Source: Bacteroidales bacterium (GTDB lineage Bacteria; Bacteroidota; Bacteroidia; Bacteroidales; UBA932). From it: DNA of 33,141 bases. The number at the start of each line of letters is the position of its first letter. Position 1 is the first letter of the stretch. The DNA lies in the NCBI GenBank assembly GCA_030695025.1, contig JAUYTX010000097.1, forward strand, positions 1 through 33,141, given 5' to 3'. Both the position numbers and the translations under genes were made by a program. The notes under the pieces are model-generated. The model was not told where the DNA came from. It made no database searches and saw only the letters and a list, made by a program, of their open reading frames with translations. Shown here one piece after another: positions 15,753 to 23,849 of the stretch.

Positions 15753-16814
15753 ATGAGTCAATACATCTTTATAAAGGAGGCAAAGCAATTTTTTGCGAGG
15801 GTTAAAAGCTCTTCCCGTATTCTGCTTATAAGCCATTCCAACCCGGACGGCGACGCCATTGGTTCAGTAATCGGTCTGAGAAACTATTTGAAAGACAATG
15901 GTATAGATTCTGAAATTGCAGTTCCTAATTCATATCCTGAATATCTATCTTTTTTGGATGAACCAAAAAAAATAAAAGTTTTCTGTGATAAACCCAATGA
16001 GACAATCGATCTTGCAGATAAAGCAGATTTGATAATTGCTCTTGACTTTAACCAACTCTCCAGGGTAGATGAACTTGAGAAGCATGTGCTTGATTCCAAA
16101 GCCTTCAAAATACTTATCGATCACCATCCTATGCCGGATGTAAATTCTTTTGACCTTGTAATCTCAAATCCCGAGGTTTCATCTACAGCAGAACTTATAT
16201 TCTGGATTTTGATGACCATTGAAGAGGAAAAGAATGATAAGGCAATTCAAAACCGCAAAGCTGCTATAAACCAAGAAGTTGCCCGATCGCTTTATGTAGG
16301 AATGATGACTGACACCAATAATTTTTCAAATTCAGTCAATTCCGCTACTTTTTTAATGGCCTCTATTCTAGTGGAGTCGGGAGTTGATAAAGATATGCTG
16401 CAGCATTTGGTGTTCGGAGGTTTTTCTGAATCAAGAATGCGTTTGCTCGGGCATATGCTGTTAAATAAAATGGTGATAGTTGGTTCTTATGGAGCAGGTT
16501 ACATTACTCTTTCAGAAGAAGAACAAATAAAATACGATTTCTCGGAGGGAGATTCCGAAGGTTTTGTTAATCTTCCACTGAGTATAAAAGGGATAAATAT
16601 TTCAGCTTTGTTTACAGAGAAAGGAGACCACATAAGGGTTTCTCTCAGGTCGACAAATGACTTTTCTGTAAACCGTCTCTCCCGACTCCACTTTAATGGA
16701 GGAGGACATGAAAGGGCTGCCGGAGGTAAGTTGTATATCCCTTTCGAAGAGGTTTCAGCCTATTTTGAGCAATCTCTTGCAGTTAGTTTTGATGAATGCA
16801 TGAAAAAGAATTAA
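15753..16814 (+). CDS. nrnA: DHH-DHHA1 phosphoesterase, NrnA-type oligoribonuclease / pAp phosphatase
   Basis: NrnA-type proteins degrade very short RNAs to mononucleotides and dephosphorylate 3'-phosphoadenosine 5'-phosphate in the cytoplasm, using two Mn ions. The 353-residue product has the DHH domain with SHSNPDGDAIGS (27-38), IIALDFN (94-100) and the signature DHH (123-125), and a C-terminal DHHA1 domain with FNGGGHERAAGG (314-325). Length matches the family. It is the first gene of a plus-strand unit with two FKBP-like lipoproteins. It could instead be a GGDEF-less GdpP-like enzyme, but there is no PAS/GGDEF or membrane region, so NrnA is the better call. Confidence 0.92.
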   Translation: MSQYIFIKEAKQFFARVKSSSRILLISHSNPDGDAIGSVIGLRNYLKDNGIDSEIAVPNSYPEYLSFLDEPKKIKVFCDKPNETIDLADKADLIIALDFNQLSRVDELEKHVLDSKAFKILIDHHPMPDVNSFDLVISNPEVSSTAELIFWILMTIEEEKNDKAIQNRKAAINQEVARSLYVGMMTDTNNFSNSVNSATFLMASILVESGVDKDMLQHLVFGGFSESRMRLLGHMLLNKMVIVGSYGAGYITLSEEEQIKYDFSEGDSEGFVNLPLSIKGINISALFTEKGDHIRVSLRSTNDFSVNRLSRLHFNGGGHERAAGGKLYIPFEEVSAYFEQSLAVSFDECMKKN

Positions 16815-16846
16815 TTGTGGAACGGTATTTGGATATCATAAGCCGG

Positions 16847-17380
16847 ATGAAAAAACTGATTTTAATAACTTTTTTTGTTTTTGCTGTTGCCTCTTTGGTG
16901 CTCTCTTGCGCAAAGGATGACCGTGAGATCAATCTTCTTCAGCAGGAGACCTCAATAGAGAGTTATGTTAAGACGTTTAGCGAACAAAGGGTAGAGGTTT
17001 ACAATAAAGTGTGGAGAGTGGTTCTGGAAGAGGGTGCAGAGTCTGCAGAGGCTCAAAAAGGGGACTCTGTTTTCTTTGATTATGCGGCTTATATTTTCAG
17101 TTCAGGAAAAGGGTTTCTATTCTCTACAAATAAAAGATCCATTGCAGAGAGTGCTAAAATGACCCAGGATGTCTCTCTTTTCAAAAAGTGGAAAGTGCGC
17201 TTGGGTAACGGTGAACTTATAACCGGGTTGGAAGAGGGTCTTATAGGAGTGAAAAGAGGCGAAAGGTGTTACGTGGTTTTCTCTTCAAGGAAAGGTTTTG
17301 GCCCTGTTCAAATTGGCTTGGTGCCAAAATTGTCACCTTTAATTTATGAGGTTTGGATTACTGATGTAAAAAAGAATTAA
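16847..17380 (+). CDS. FKBP-like lipoprotein (single, probably degenerate PPIase domain)
   Basis: A 177-residue periplasmic or outer-membrane lipoprotein. The ATG at 16847 gives the signal peptide MKKLILITFFVFAV with lipobox LVLSC (Cys21), so I prefer it to an in-frame ATG inside nrnA. Residues about 55-177 follow an FKBP peptidyl-prolyl isomerase layout: KGDSVFFDYAAYIF, then GLEEGLIGVKRGERCYVVFSSRKGFG (the region equivalent to the GxxxGL..M..GE..... FGP loop) and a final strand LIYEVWITDVKK. Several active-site aromatic positions seem altered, so it may be a chaperone rather than an isomerase. It lies 32 nt after nrnA and is followed by a related two-domain lipoprotein, suggesting an old duplication. 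Confidence 0.78.
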   Translation: MKKLILITFFVFAVASLVLSCAKDDREINLLQQETSIESYVKTFSEQRVEVYNKVWRVVLEEGAESAEAQKGDSVFFDYAAYIFSSGKGFLFSTNKRSIAESAKMTQDVSLFKKWKVRLGNGELITGLEEGLIGVKRGERCYVVFSSRKGFGPVQIGLVPKLSPLIYEVWITDVKKN

Positions 17381-17387
17381 ATTTTTC

Positions 17388-17395
17388 TAACTTTG
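17388..17395 (+). promoter_or_regulatory. Possible internal -7 element before the second FKBP-like gene
   Basis: TAACTTTG fits TAnnTTTG and lies 40 bp before the ATG at 17435. No good TTG at 19-20 bp upstream. It could give separate expression of the second lipoprotein. Confidence 0.35.
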
Positions 17396-17434
17396 TACGA
17401 TTTTTATAATAATCAACTGGAAATAATTTACCGA

Positions 17435-18418
17435 ATGAATACCAAATATTTACTGTCTCCTCTCTTTTTCGCTTTTGCGGCAATGTTAATAGTGTCATCA
17501 TGTGCAAAAGATGTGGCCGAAAGTGCAGACTCTATCGAAAAGAAAGTTTTGGATGCACACATAAAGGTTGTTTACAATGATACAATAACACCCTTGTCAA
17601 CAGGAGTATATGTTATCACTAACAAAAAAGGTACTGGAAGAGAGATCAAGGACGGAAGTTCATTTTTTGTAAGATATTCTACTCTTGACCTTAAGAATAA
17701 TTATATTACAACAAACAGGGATGATATTGCAAAACAGGTAGGAGGGTTCTCATATGCAAATTACTATGGGCCAGTGCTTTTTGAAATGAGCAACTACACT
17801 CTTGTAAGAGGTCTCGAAGAGGCCTTCAGAACACTTAGAGAGGGAAGTGTAGTAAGAATCATCCTTCCATCATGGGCTACAGATTTCGGTTACAAAAACA
17901 GTGACAGATATCACGCTACAACTACTGTCTACGATGTCGAAGTTGTAAAGGTAATTGATGACTATCCGCAGTATGAGCTTGACACACTCCAAAGATTCAG
18001 CAATAAATATTATGACGGCATCGATTCTCTTTTCAGAGGGTACTACTATTATTCATTGAAAGAGGGAACAGGTGATTCACTTAAGGTTGGAACAACTGTC
18101 AAATACAATTATGTAGGGAAACTCCTTAACGGATTCGTTTTTGATACCAATATTGAAGATACCGCCAGGAAATACAAAATCTACAGCTCAGATAATCCAA
18201 GCAAATACAATCCATTATCACTGGAACTTCACGAAGTTGGTAAGACTGGCTCTTCGGGGTCGTCAGTTGTTGATGGTTTTGCTCAAACTCTTTTGCTGAT
18301 GAAGAAAGGGGGAAAAGCTGCAACTTTCTTCTCTTCAAGATGGGGTTATGGAGACAATGCCCAATCCACCGGTAAAAAGCAACAGATGATGTTTTATATT
18401 GAAGTTCTTACAGACTAA
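17435..18418 (+). CDS. FKBP-type lipoprotein with two FKBP-like domains
   Basis: A 327-residue lipoprotein (signal MNTKYLLSPLFFAFAAMLIV, lipobox VSSC, Cys23) carrying two FKBP-like modules: domain 1 at about 55-175 (GREIKDGSSFFVRYSTL, RGLEEAFRTLREGSVVRIILPS, FGY) and domain 2 at about 200-327 (VGTTVKYNYVGKLLNGFVFDTN, VDGFAQTLLLMKKGGKAATFF, SSRWGYG, MMFYIEVLTD). Domain 2 keeps the FDTN and WGYG blocks of active FKBPs; domain 1 has an insertion and fewer of them. It would assist folding of exported proteins in the periplasm. The ATG at 17435 is chosen over an upstream TTG because it yields the lipoprotein signal. It ends at a strong terminator. Confidence 0.85.
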   Translation: MNTKYLLSPLFFAFAAMLIVSSCAKDVAESADSIEKKVLDAHIKVVYNDTITPLSTGVYVITNKKGTGREIKDGSSFFVRYSTLDLKNNYITTNRDDIAKQVGGFSYANYYGPVLFEMSNYTLVRGLEEAFRTLREGSVVRIILPSWATDFGYKNSDRYHATTTVYDVEVVKVIDDYPQYELDTLQRFSNKYYDGIDSLFRGYYYYSLKEGTGDSLKVGTTVKYNYVGKLLNGFVFDTNIEDTARKYKIYSSDNPSKYNPLSLELHEVGKTGSSGSSVVDGFAQTLLLMKKGGKAATFFSSRWGYGDNAQSTGKKQQMMFYIEVLTD

Positions 18419-18443
18419 TCAGAGTTATAAATATCAAAAAGTA

Positions 18444-18480
18444 AAAAGAGGGTGACTTTAATTGTCATCCTCTTTTGCTT
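18444..18480. terminator. Rho-independent terminator between convergent genes
   Basis: A 13-bp stem (18444-18456 with 18464-18476, one G-U) encloses a 7-nt loop, with A/T-rich flanks acting as the T tail on both strands. The core GAGGGTGAC/GTCATCCTC closely resembles the terminator at 5965-5990. Confidence 0.8.
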
Positions 18481-18527
18481 TTGTATCAGGACAATATTTA
18501 TTTTGGTTTGAACAGTCTAGGAAAATG

Positions 18528-19832
18528 TTAGCCCTTAAAGTGAAAATGAGGTCCGAATCTTTCAAATGCAGCTTTGTCCAGGGTCTCTCTGTGATCAGGA
18601 TGGGCAACACTAATAATAAGGCTTGCTCTCTCCTGTAGCGATTTACCATAAAGATTGACTGCACCGTGCTCTGTTACGAACCAGTGAATGTGGTTTCTTG
18701 TGGTAACTACGCCCGCTCCTGAATTAAGTACCGGAGCAATTTTACTTAGCCCTTTATTGGTAACAGATGGCATGGCAATAATTGCCTTTCCTCCTTTAGA
18801 CATGGAGGCTCCGTATATAAAGTCCACCTGACCTCCCACTCCGGAATAGAATGTTGTTCCAAGTGAATCTGCACAAACCTGTCCGGTAATATCAACCTGC
18901 AATGCAGAGTTTATTGCAGTAACTTTTGGGTTTTTTGCAATTATGAAAGGATCGTTTGTGTAGGCAACGTCCTGCATAAGAACCATTGGGTTGTCATCTA
19001 TAAAATCGTAAACCTTTTGCGATCCCATTAGAAATGTTGCAACCATCTTACCTCTGTCAATCGCCTTTTCGGCTCCGTTTATGACTCCGCTCTCAACAAG
19101 CGGAAGCACTCCGTCGGCAAACATCTCTGTATGAATTCCCAGGTTTTTATGGCCACCAAGCTGTGCTAGTACAGCGTTTGGAATAGCTCCGATTCCCATT
19201 TGGAGTGTAGCGCCATTTTCAATAAGGGCTGCACAGTTTCTGCCAATAGCAGTCTCAAGTGCATCAGGTTCGGCAAAGTGGGCAGGTTCGAGTGGAGTAT
19301 TATCTTCAACGAAAAAGTTTATCATACTTAGGGGAATCATGGCATCCCCCCACGCTCTGGGTACATTGCTGTTTACTACAGCTATCACATAATCTGCTGT
19401 TTCGATAGCAGCAAGTGTTGCATCTACAGAAGTACCAAGTGACACAAATCCGTGCTTATCGGGTGTTGAAACTTGAATCATTGCAACATTGCATGGTAAA
19501 ACTCCTGATCTGTAAAGCTTCTGGGTCTCACTCAGAAAAATGGGAATATAATCAGCGTAACCTGCCTGAACGCTTTTTCTCACATTACCTCCCACAAAAA
19601 AGGCCTGATGGAAGAAGATCCCTTCGAAACGTTGTTCGGCATATGGTGCTTCTCCTTCGGTGTGCAGGTGGTGAATTCTGACATCTTTGAATTCGGCTCT
19701 CTCTCCCCGGCGTATTAGCGCATCAATCAGGATTTTTGGAGCACTGGCTACACTGCTCAGGTGAATGTGATCACCCGATTTTACCACTTTTACTGCTTCG
19801 TCGGCGCTGACGAATTTTAGACTTGTGTGCAT
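18528..19832 (-). CDS. Acetyl-CoA hydrolase/transferase family CoA-transferase
   Basis: A 434-residue class I CoA-transferase of the acetyl-CoA hydrolase/4-hydroxybutyrate CoA-transferase family, which moves CoA between acetate and another acyl group through a glutamyl-CoA intermediate. The likely catalytic glutamate is Glu236 in GIHTEMFADG (232-241), matching the active-site motif of 4-hydroxybutyrate and butyryl-CoA:acetate transferases. QMGIGAIPNAV (211-221) and GVGGQVDFIYGAS (about 330-342) are the CoA-loop motifs. The acyl substrate cannot be told from sequence: succinate, propionate, butyrate or 4-hydroxybutyrate are all possible. In a hydrogen-forming fermenter it would help make acetate. 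It is monocistronic, convergent with the FKBP genes and divergent from the SAM hydrolase gene. Confidence 0.9.
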   Translation of the reverse strand: MHTSLKFVSADEAVKVVKSGDHIHLSSVASAPKILIDALIRRGERAEFKDVRIHHLHTEGEAPYAEQRFEGIFFHQAFFVGGNVRKSVQAGYADYIPIFLSETQKLYRSGVLPCNVAMIQVSTPDKHGFVSLGTSVDATLAAIETADYVIAVVNSNVPRAWGDAMIPLSMINFFVEDNTPLEPAHFAEPDALETAIGRNCAALIENGATLQMGIGAIPNAVLAQLGGHKNLGIHTEMFADGVLPLVESGVINGAEKAIDRGKMVATFLMGSQKVYDFIDDNPMVLMQDVAYTNDPFIIAKNPKVTAINSALQVDITGQVCADSLGTTFYSGVGGQVDFIYGASMSKGGKAIIAMPSVTNKGLSKIAPVLNSGAGVVTTRNHIHWFVTEHGAVNLYGKSLQERASLIISVAHPDHRETLDKAAFERFGPHFHFKG

Positions 19833-19890
19833 AATAAGTACTTGAAATTAAATTATATAGAAGCGTTTTTTGATTCTCAAAACTAAGCCG

Positions 19891-19920
19891 CAAATGTATT
19901 AAAATTTTCTATCTTTGCAT
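19891..19920 (-). promoter_or_regulatory. Candidate promoter of the CoA-transferase gene
   Basis: On the minus strand, ATG in place of TTG (19918-19920), 19-bp spacer, then TACATTTG (19891-19898), an exact TAnnTTTG. The predicted 5' UTR is about 50 nt. It overlaps the divergent plus-strand promoter. Confidence 0.5.
19910..19917 (+). promoter_or_regulatory. Candidate -7 element of the SAM-adenosyltransferase operon
   Basis: TATCTTTG fits TAnnTTTG and lies 22 bp before the ATG at 19939. The -33 region does not match. Its position shows that the upstream in-frame TTG at 19915 cannot be the start codon of a transcript made from here. Confidence 0.5.
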
Positions 19921-19938
19921 AATATTTACATCTATCAG

Positions 19939-20715
19939 ATGACCACAGTTACAATTACAAGCGACTGGAAAAACGGCGACTACTATCTGGGTGCTCTTAA
20001 GGGCGCCCTTCTCTGCTTAAGTTCCGATCTTCGTGTGGTCGATATTACAAATTCCATTCCGAATTTTGATGTTTTACAGGAAATTTTCATATTAAAGGGA
20101 ACTTTTCGCCACTTTCCAAAATCATCTATTCACATTATGGGTGTTATGAGTGAACCAAGGCCGGGTGTACCAATGGTAATCCTTTACGGGGAGGGTCACT
20201 ATTTTGTAGGTCTCAATGATGGTAGGTTTTCGCTCCTCTTCAATACCGTTCCACCTATTTGTTTCGAAATTCTAAAAGGAAGAGAGAGCTCAGGCACATT
20301 CTCTTCGCTTGAACTTTTCAGAGAAGCTGTTGATATAATTATCACTAATACATTCGAAAAGAGGACAATAGCATGTGATACCGTGAAAGAGACCGTAACA
20401 GGAGTTGTGAGCACTGCTGACACAATTACCGGAAGGGTGCTTTATTGTGACTCTTTCGGAAATGCGGTGACAAATATCGAGAAGGCCATTTTTGATTCAA
20501 TCAGGAAGGGGAGAGGTTTTACTGTTTTTGTACAGGGACCATACATGAAAATTACCAAGATAGTAAGAGGATATTGGGATAGCAGACCGGGAGAGGTTAT
20601 TGCCCTGTTTAACTCATTGGGATTACTTGAAATTGCGGTTAATCAAGGTGATGTAACTAAACTTGAGAACATTACACCATCATCTGAAATTAGGATTAAA
20701 TTTACAGAGAGATGA
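19939..20715 (+). CDS. SAM hydroxide adenosyltransferase (DUF62 family)
   Basis: This family hydrolyses S-adenosylmethionine to adenosine and methionine using an active-site hydroxide, and is related to SAM-dependent fluorinase/chlorinase. The 258-residue product has the N-terminal block VTITSDW-x5-YLGALKG (residues 4-21), PGVPMVILYGEGHYFVGLNDG in the middle (substrate-site region of DUF62), and the C-terminal beta-barrel signature YCDSFGNAVTNI (about 172-183). Length is normal. The start is the ATG at 19939; an upstream TTG falls inside the -7 element. It begins a unit with mazG and tcdA. Physiological reason for SAM hydrolysis in these bacteria is not established. Confidence 0.88.
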   Translation: MTTVTITSDWKNGDYYLGALKGALLCLSSDLRVVDITNSIPNFDVLQEIFILKGTFRHFPKSSIHIMGVMSEPRPGVPMVILYGEGHYFVGLNDGRFSLLFNTVPPICFEILKGRESSGTFSSLELFREAVDIIITNTFEKRTIACDTVKETVTGVVSTADTITGRVLYCDSFGNAVTNIEKAIFDSIRKGRGFTVFVQGPYMKITKIVRGYWDSRPGEVIALFNSLGLLEIAVNQGDVTKLENITPSSEIRIKFTER

Positions 20716-20756
20716 ACTTAAAATTGAAAATTTAAATATTATAAGATAAGTGATAA

Positions 20757-21572
20757 ATGATTAATGATATGAGCAGAGAGAAGGCAGTTAAAAGTTTTGA
20801 AAAACTTCTTGATATTATGGACAGACTCAGAACTGAATGCCCATGGGACCGTGAACAGACCACCGAATCGCTAAGACCTCTTACAATAGAAGAGACCTAT
20901 GAACTAAGCGACGCAATAATATCCGGGGATAATTTTAATATTAGTAAGGAGTTGGGCGATCTTCTTCTGCACATCGTATTTTATGCAAAAATTGGTTCCG
21001 AAGAGAGGGCATTTAGCATGGAGGATGTTATCGAAAGGTTGTGTGAAAAGCTAATCTACAGGCATCCCCACGTCTTTTCAGAGATAGAGGTTTCCGGGAC
21101 CAAAGAGGTTATTCAAAACTGGGAAAGCCTTAAGAGCAAAGAGAAAAACGGAAACAAAAGCCTTCTTTCAGGTGTGCCGGCATCTCTTCCATCATTAATT
21201 AAAGCATACAGAATTCAGGATAAGGCAAGGGCTGTTGGTTTTGACTGGGATGAAAGAATTCAGGTATGGCAAAAGGTAAAAGAGGAGATTAGTGAGTTTG
21301 AAGAGGAGGTTGAAAAGTCGGTAATTTCAGGTGCAGAGGGTGGGTATGGAGGAAAGGCAGAGGAGGAGTTTGGAGATCTCTTGTTTTCGCTTGTAAATGC
21401 TGCAAGATTATACAATATCAATCCCGATACTGCTCTTGAGATGACAAATAAAAAATTTATAAAAAGATTTGCCCACCTTGAGAAGATTGCAAAAGAGCGA
21501 GGTGTCTCTCTAAAAGAGATGACTCTTGAGGAGATGGACAAAATATGGGAGGAGGCGAAAACAATTGATTAG
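20757..21572 (+). CDS. mazG: Nucleoside triphosphate pyrophosphohydrolase MazG
   Basis: MazG hydrolyses (d)NTPs, including damaged ones, to NMP and pyrophosphate, and can lower ppGpp. The 271-residue product is the two-domain form. Domain 1 has CPWDREQTTESLRPLTIEETYELSDAI (about 27-53) and SKELGDLLLHIVFYAKI (about 62-78), giving the EExxE...ExxD metal site. Domain 2 has VKEEISEFEEEV (about 178-189) and EEFGDLLFSLVNAAR (about 202-216). It starts at the ATG at 20757 (a second in-frame ATG is 12 nt later). Only one base separates its stop from the tcdA start, so the two are co-transcribed. If the large protein at 6994 is a PPi-dependent PEP carboxykinase, MazG would be one of several PPi sources. 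Confidence 0.95.
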   Translation: MINDMSREKAVKSFEKLLDIMDRLRTECPWDREQTTESLRPLTIEETYELSDAIISGDNFNISKELGDLLLHIVFYAKIGSEERAFSMEDVIERLCEKLIYRHPHVFSEIEVSGTKEVIQNWESLKSKEKNGNKSLLSGVPASLPSLIKAYRIQDKARAVGFDWDERIQVWQKVKEEISEFEEEVEKSVISGAEGGYGGKAEEEFGDLLFSLVNAARLYNINPDTALEMTNKKFIKRFAHLEKIAKERGVSLKEMTLEEMDKIWEEAKTID

Positions 21573-21573
21573 T

Positions 21574-22323
21574 ATGGATGGTAAAACAGAGTATGAAACG
21601 GCATCTTGGCTGGAGAGGAGCGAATTGCTTTTGGGAAAAGAGAGTTTGGAGAGGCTCAGAAACACAACTGTTGCAGTCATAGGCCTTGGCGGAGTTGGTG
21701 CGTTTGCTGCAGAGATGGTCGCAAGAGCCGGTACAGGTAGAATGGTTATACTGGATTCAGACGTTATTAATGAATCCAACAAAAATCGTCAGTTGTTGGC
21801 TTTGGAGAGTACAATGGGAAGGTCAAAGGCAACCATTATGAGAGAGAGACTTCTGGACATCAACCCTCATCTTGAGATTATATCTATCGATAGATATCTT
21901 ACCGAAGATAATGTAAATGATCTATTGGGTGGCCAGAAAATTGATTTTCTGATTGATGCCATTGATACACTCTCTCCAAAAATTGCACTTATTAAGTTTG
22001 CCGTAAATTCAAAGATTCCTCTTGTGAGCTCGATGGGTGCCGGGGCAAAAACTGATGCTACAAAGATTAAGATAAAAGATATATCCAAATCGTTTAACTG
22101 TCCTCTTGCATATGTTTTAAGGAAAAAATTGAGAAAAGAGGGTATTTCAAAGGGTTTTAAGGTTGTCTTCTCAGAAGAGCTTCCTAATAGTGAGGCAATA
22201 ATACCGGTTGAAGAACAAAACAAGAAATCGAGAGTCGGCACAATTTCATACCTTCCTGCAGTATTTGGTTGTATTGCAGCGCAGGCTGCAATAACAGCCA
22301 TACTGGAGTTGGAACACTCATGA
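21574..22323 (+). CDS. tcdA: tRNA threonylcarbamoyladenosine dehydratase (TcdA/CsdL, ThiF/E1-like)
   Basis: TcdA uses ATP to cyclise t6A37 in tRNA to ct6A. The 249-residue E1-like product has the nucleotide-binding loop VAVIGLGGVGAFAAEMVARAG (about 34-54), the DSDVINESNKNRQ block (about 61-73) that carries the ATP-contacting Arg/Asn residues, and FLIDAIDTLSPK (about 112-123), the E1 D-x-D-type site. The ATG at 21574 directly follows the mazG stop and gives the usual N-terminus with the WLERSELLLG segment. It lacks the C-terminal domain of ThiF/MoeB enzymes, as TcdA does. Last gene of its unit. Confidence 0.9.
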   Translation: MDGKTEYETASWLERSELLLGKESLERLRNTTVAVIGLGGVGAFAAEMVARAGTGRMVILDSDVINESNKNRQLLALESTMGRSKATIMRERLLDINPHLEIISIDRYLTEDNVNDLLGGQKIDFLIDAIDTLSPKIALIKFAVNSKIPLVSSMGAGAKTDATKIKIKDISKSFNCPLAYVLRKKLRKEGISKGFKVVFSEELPNSEAIIPVEEQNKKSRVGTISYLPAVFGCIAAQAAITAILELEHS

Positions 22324-22348
22324 ACAACCCTGAGGAATGAATTTTTTG

Positions 22349-22356
22349 TATATTTG
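22349..22356 (+). promoter_or_regulatory. Candidate -7 element of the hydrogenase-linked regulatory gene row
   Basis: TATATTTG, an exact TAnnTTTG, 30 bp before the ATG at 22387. No TTG at the expected -33. It is the only consensus-like element I see before the eight-gene row. Confidence 0.45.
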
Positions 22357-22386
22357 TAATGGATATCTAACCTAAACTTACTTCTG

Positions 22387-23517
22387 ATGAATTTTGCCAT
22401 AAAGGAGATTAGCACCTCTAAAGAGATAAAAGAGTTCGTAAAATTTCCACATAAACTTTATAAGTCAAGTAAACAGTATGTGCCCGTCCTTGATTCGGAT
22501 GAAATTAGGGTACTTACAAACAGCCCCTCTCTGGAGTATGCAAAGATTAAACTGTGGGTTGCTGTAGCTTCAAATGGAGAGATTGTAGGAAGAATTGCAG
22601 GGATTTACAATCCAAGATCAAATGAATATCATAACCAGAAACGTATTCGATTCGGGTGGTTTGATCATATTGACAGCAGGGAGGTTGCCGGAGCTTTGCT
22701 AGACTGCGTAGAAGAGTGGGGCAGAGAGATTGGAATGGAGCAGATACATGGCCCTCTTGGGTTTAATACTTGGAATCGCCAGGGAACCCTTACAGAAGGC
22801 TTTGAAAATACTCCACCTGTTAATTGCCTGTACAACTATCCATACTATTCTCAAATACTGGAGGAGTTGGGCTTTGAAAAACAGGTTGAATGGATTCAGA
22901 TAAAACTGAGGGCTGACGGTGGTGTGCCGGATAAAATAAAGAGAATTAATCAGTTACTGCTTGAAAAGCACAAGCTAAGAATTTTAGATGTAGAAGAGTT
23001 AAAGAGAGATCCAAAGTTTCTGAACAACTTCTTTAAAAGCTACAACCAAAGCTTTAGGGATATTGATAATTTTATTCCTCTTACAGAGAGTGAAGTCAGG
23101 AAGATTGCCAAAGATTATATTCCTAAACTGAGAAAAGAACTTACATGTATAATAGTTGATCAGCAGGACAATATTGCTGCTTTTGGTGTCTGTTTCCCGA
23201 ATCTGTCAAAATCATTTCAAAAAGCAGGGGGTAAATTGTTTCCATTTGGCATTTTCCACATTCTTAGGGAATTCAAAAATTATGATACTATAGATCTAAT
23301 GATTCTGGGTGCTGCTCCGGAATGGCAAAACAAAGGAATATCATCAATTTACCATACATTTATTGCAACCAACCTGGAGAGAGGAACAATAAAGTATGCA
23401 ATTACAAATCCGCAGGCAGAGGATAACTCTGCATATAAAGTTTGGGATAGGTATGGTTATGAACCATATATGAGAAGAAAATGTTTTATAAAAGATATTG
23501 AATATGTTACTCAGTGA
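22387..23517 (+). CDS. GNAT-like acyltransferase family protein
   Basis: A 376-residue cytoplasmic protein of a family common in Bacteroidota and usually labelled N-acetyltransferase or hypothetical. The N-terminal half has LWVAVASNGEIVGRIAGIYNPRS (about 57-79) and MEQIHGPLGFNTWNRQGTLTEGF (about 118-140); the C-terminal half has IDLMILGAAPEWQNKGISSIYHTFIATNLERG (about 302-333), where APEWQNKGIS stands where GNAT enzymes bind acetyl-CoA, and then AEDNSAYKVWDRYGYEP, the typical GNAT final strands. That suggests two GNAT-like halves. Acceptor unknown. It overlaps the following DRTGG gene by 14 nt, so it probably is translated with that gene, but a direct part in hydrogenase control is not shown. 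Confidence 0.75.
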   Translation: MNFAIKEISTSKEIKEFVKFPHKLYKSSKQYVPVLDSDEIRVLTNSPSLEYAKIKLWVAVASNGEIVGRIAGIYNPRSNEYHNQKRIRFGWFDHIDSREVAGALLDCVEEWGREIGMEQIHGPLGFNTWNRQGTLTEGFENTPPVNCLYNYPYYSQILEELGFEKQVEWIQIKLRADGGVPDKIKRINQLLLEKHKLRILDVEELKRDPKFLNNFFKSYNQSFRDIDNFIPLTESEVRKIAKDYIPKLRKELTCIIVDQQDNIAAFGVCFPNLSKSFQKAGGKLFPFGIFHILREFKNYDTIDLMILGAAPEWQNKGISSIYHTFIATNLERGTIKYAITNPQAEDNSAYKVWDRYGYEPYMRRKCFIKDIEYVTQ

Positions 23518-23848
23518 GATTTGTGAAATTGTTAACGGAACAGTTGTTTCGGGTGAGAGCAGGCTTAATCAAAAGGCTGAGTATGCCTTTGCTTCAGATC
23601 TTATGAGTGATGTACTCACTCTTAAGGTTGACCATTTTGTTCTTATTACGGGGCTGGCAAATGTGCAGTCCGTTCGTACAGCTGAAATGTCGGATGCCCC
23701 TTATTTACTTTTATGCAGAGGTAAAGAGGTAAGTGAAGATATGCTCAAATTAGCCATTGAGAATAATATTCTAATTATCAAAAGCCCTTTTTCTATGTTT
23801 AAATGTGCCGGACTTCTTTACAGTGCGGGCATAAAACCTGTTTATTAG
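23504..23848 (+). CDS. DRTGG domain protein (first copy)
   Basis: A 114-residue protein made up of a single DRTGG domain, a small alpha/beta fold found next to CBS domains and in phosphotransacetylases, presumed to bind a ligand or regulate. Recognisable elements are the N-terminal helix LLSEICEIVNGTVVSG, the block AFASDLMSDVLTL (about 28-40), which stands in place of the DRTGG motif, and the closing FKCAGLLYSAGI (about 99-110). I place the start at the ATG at 23504 rather than a TTG two codons upstream. Its stop is one base before the ATG of the ATPase gene. A paralogue is encoded at 25641. Such small DRTGG proteins recur in [FeFe] hydrogenase loci of anaerobes. Confidence 0.8.
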   Translation: MLLSEICEIVNGTVVSGESRLNQKAEYAFASDLMSDVLTLKVDHFVLITGLANVQSVRTAEMSDAPYLLLCRGKEVSEDMLKLAIENNILIIKSPFSMFKCAGLLYSAGIKPVY

Positions 23849-23849
23849 T

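Noticed and set aside
21867-22415. 182-codon open frame on the minus strand across tcdA
   Set aside because: It lies opposite a well-recognised E1-like gene, has no domain pattern, and includes the likely promoter of the next plus-strand gene.
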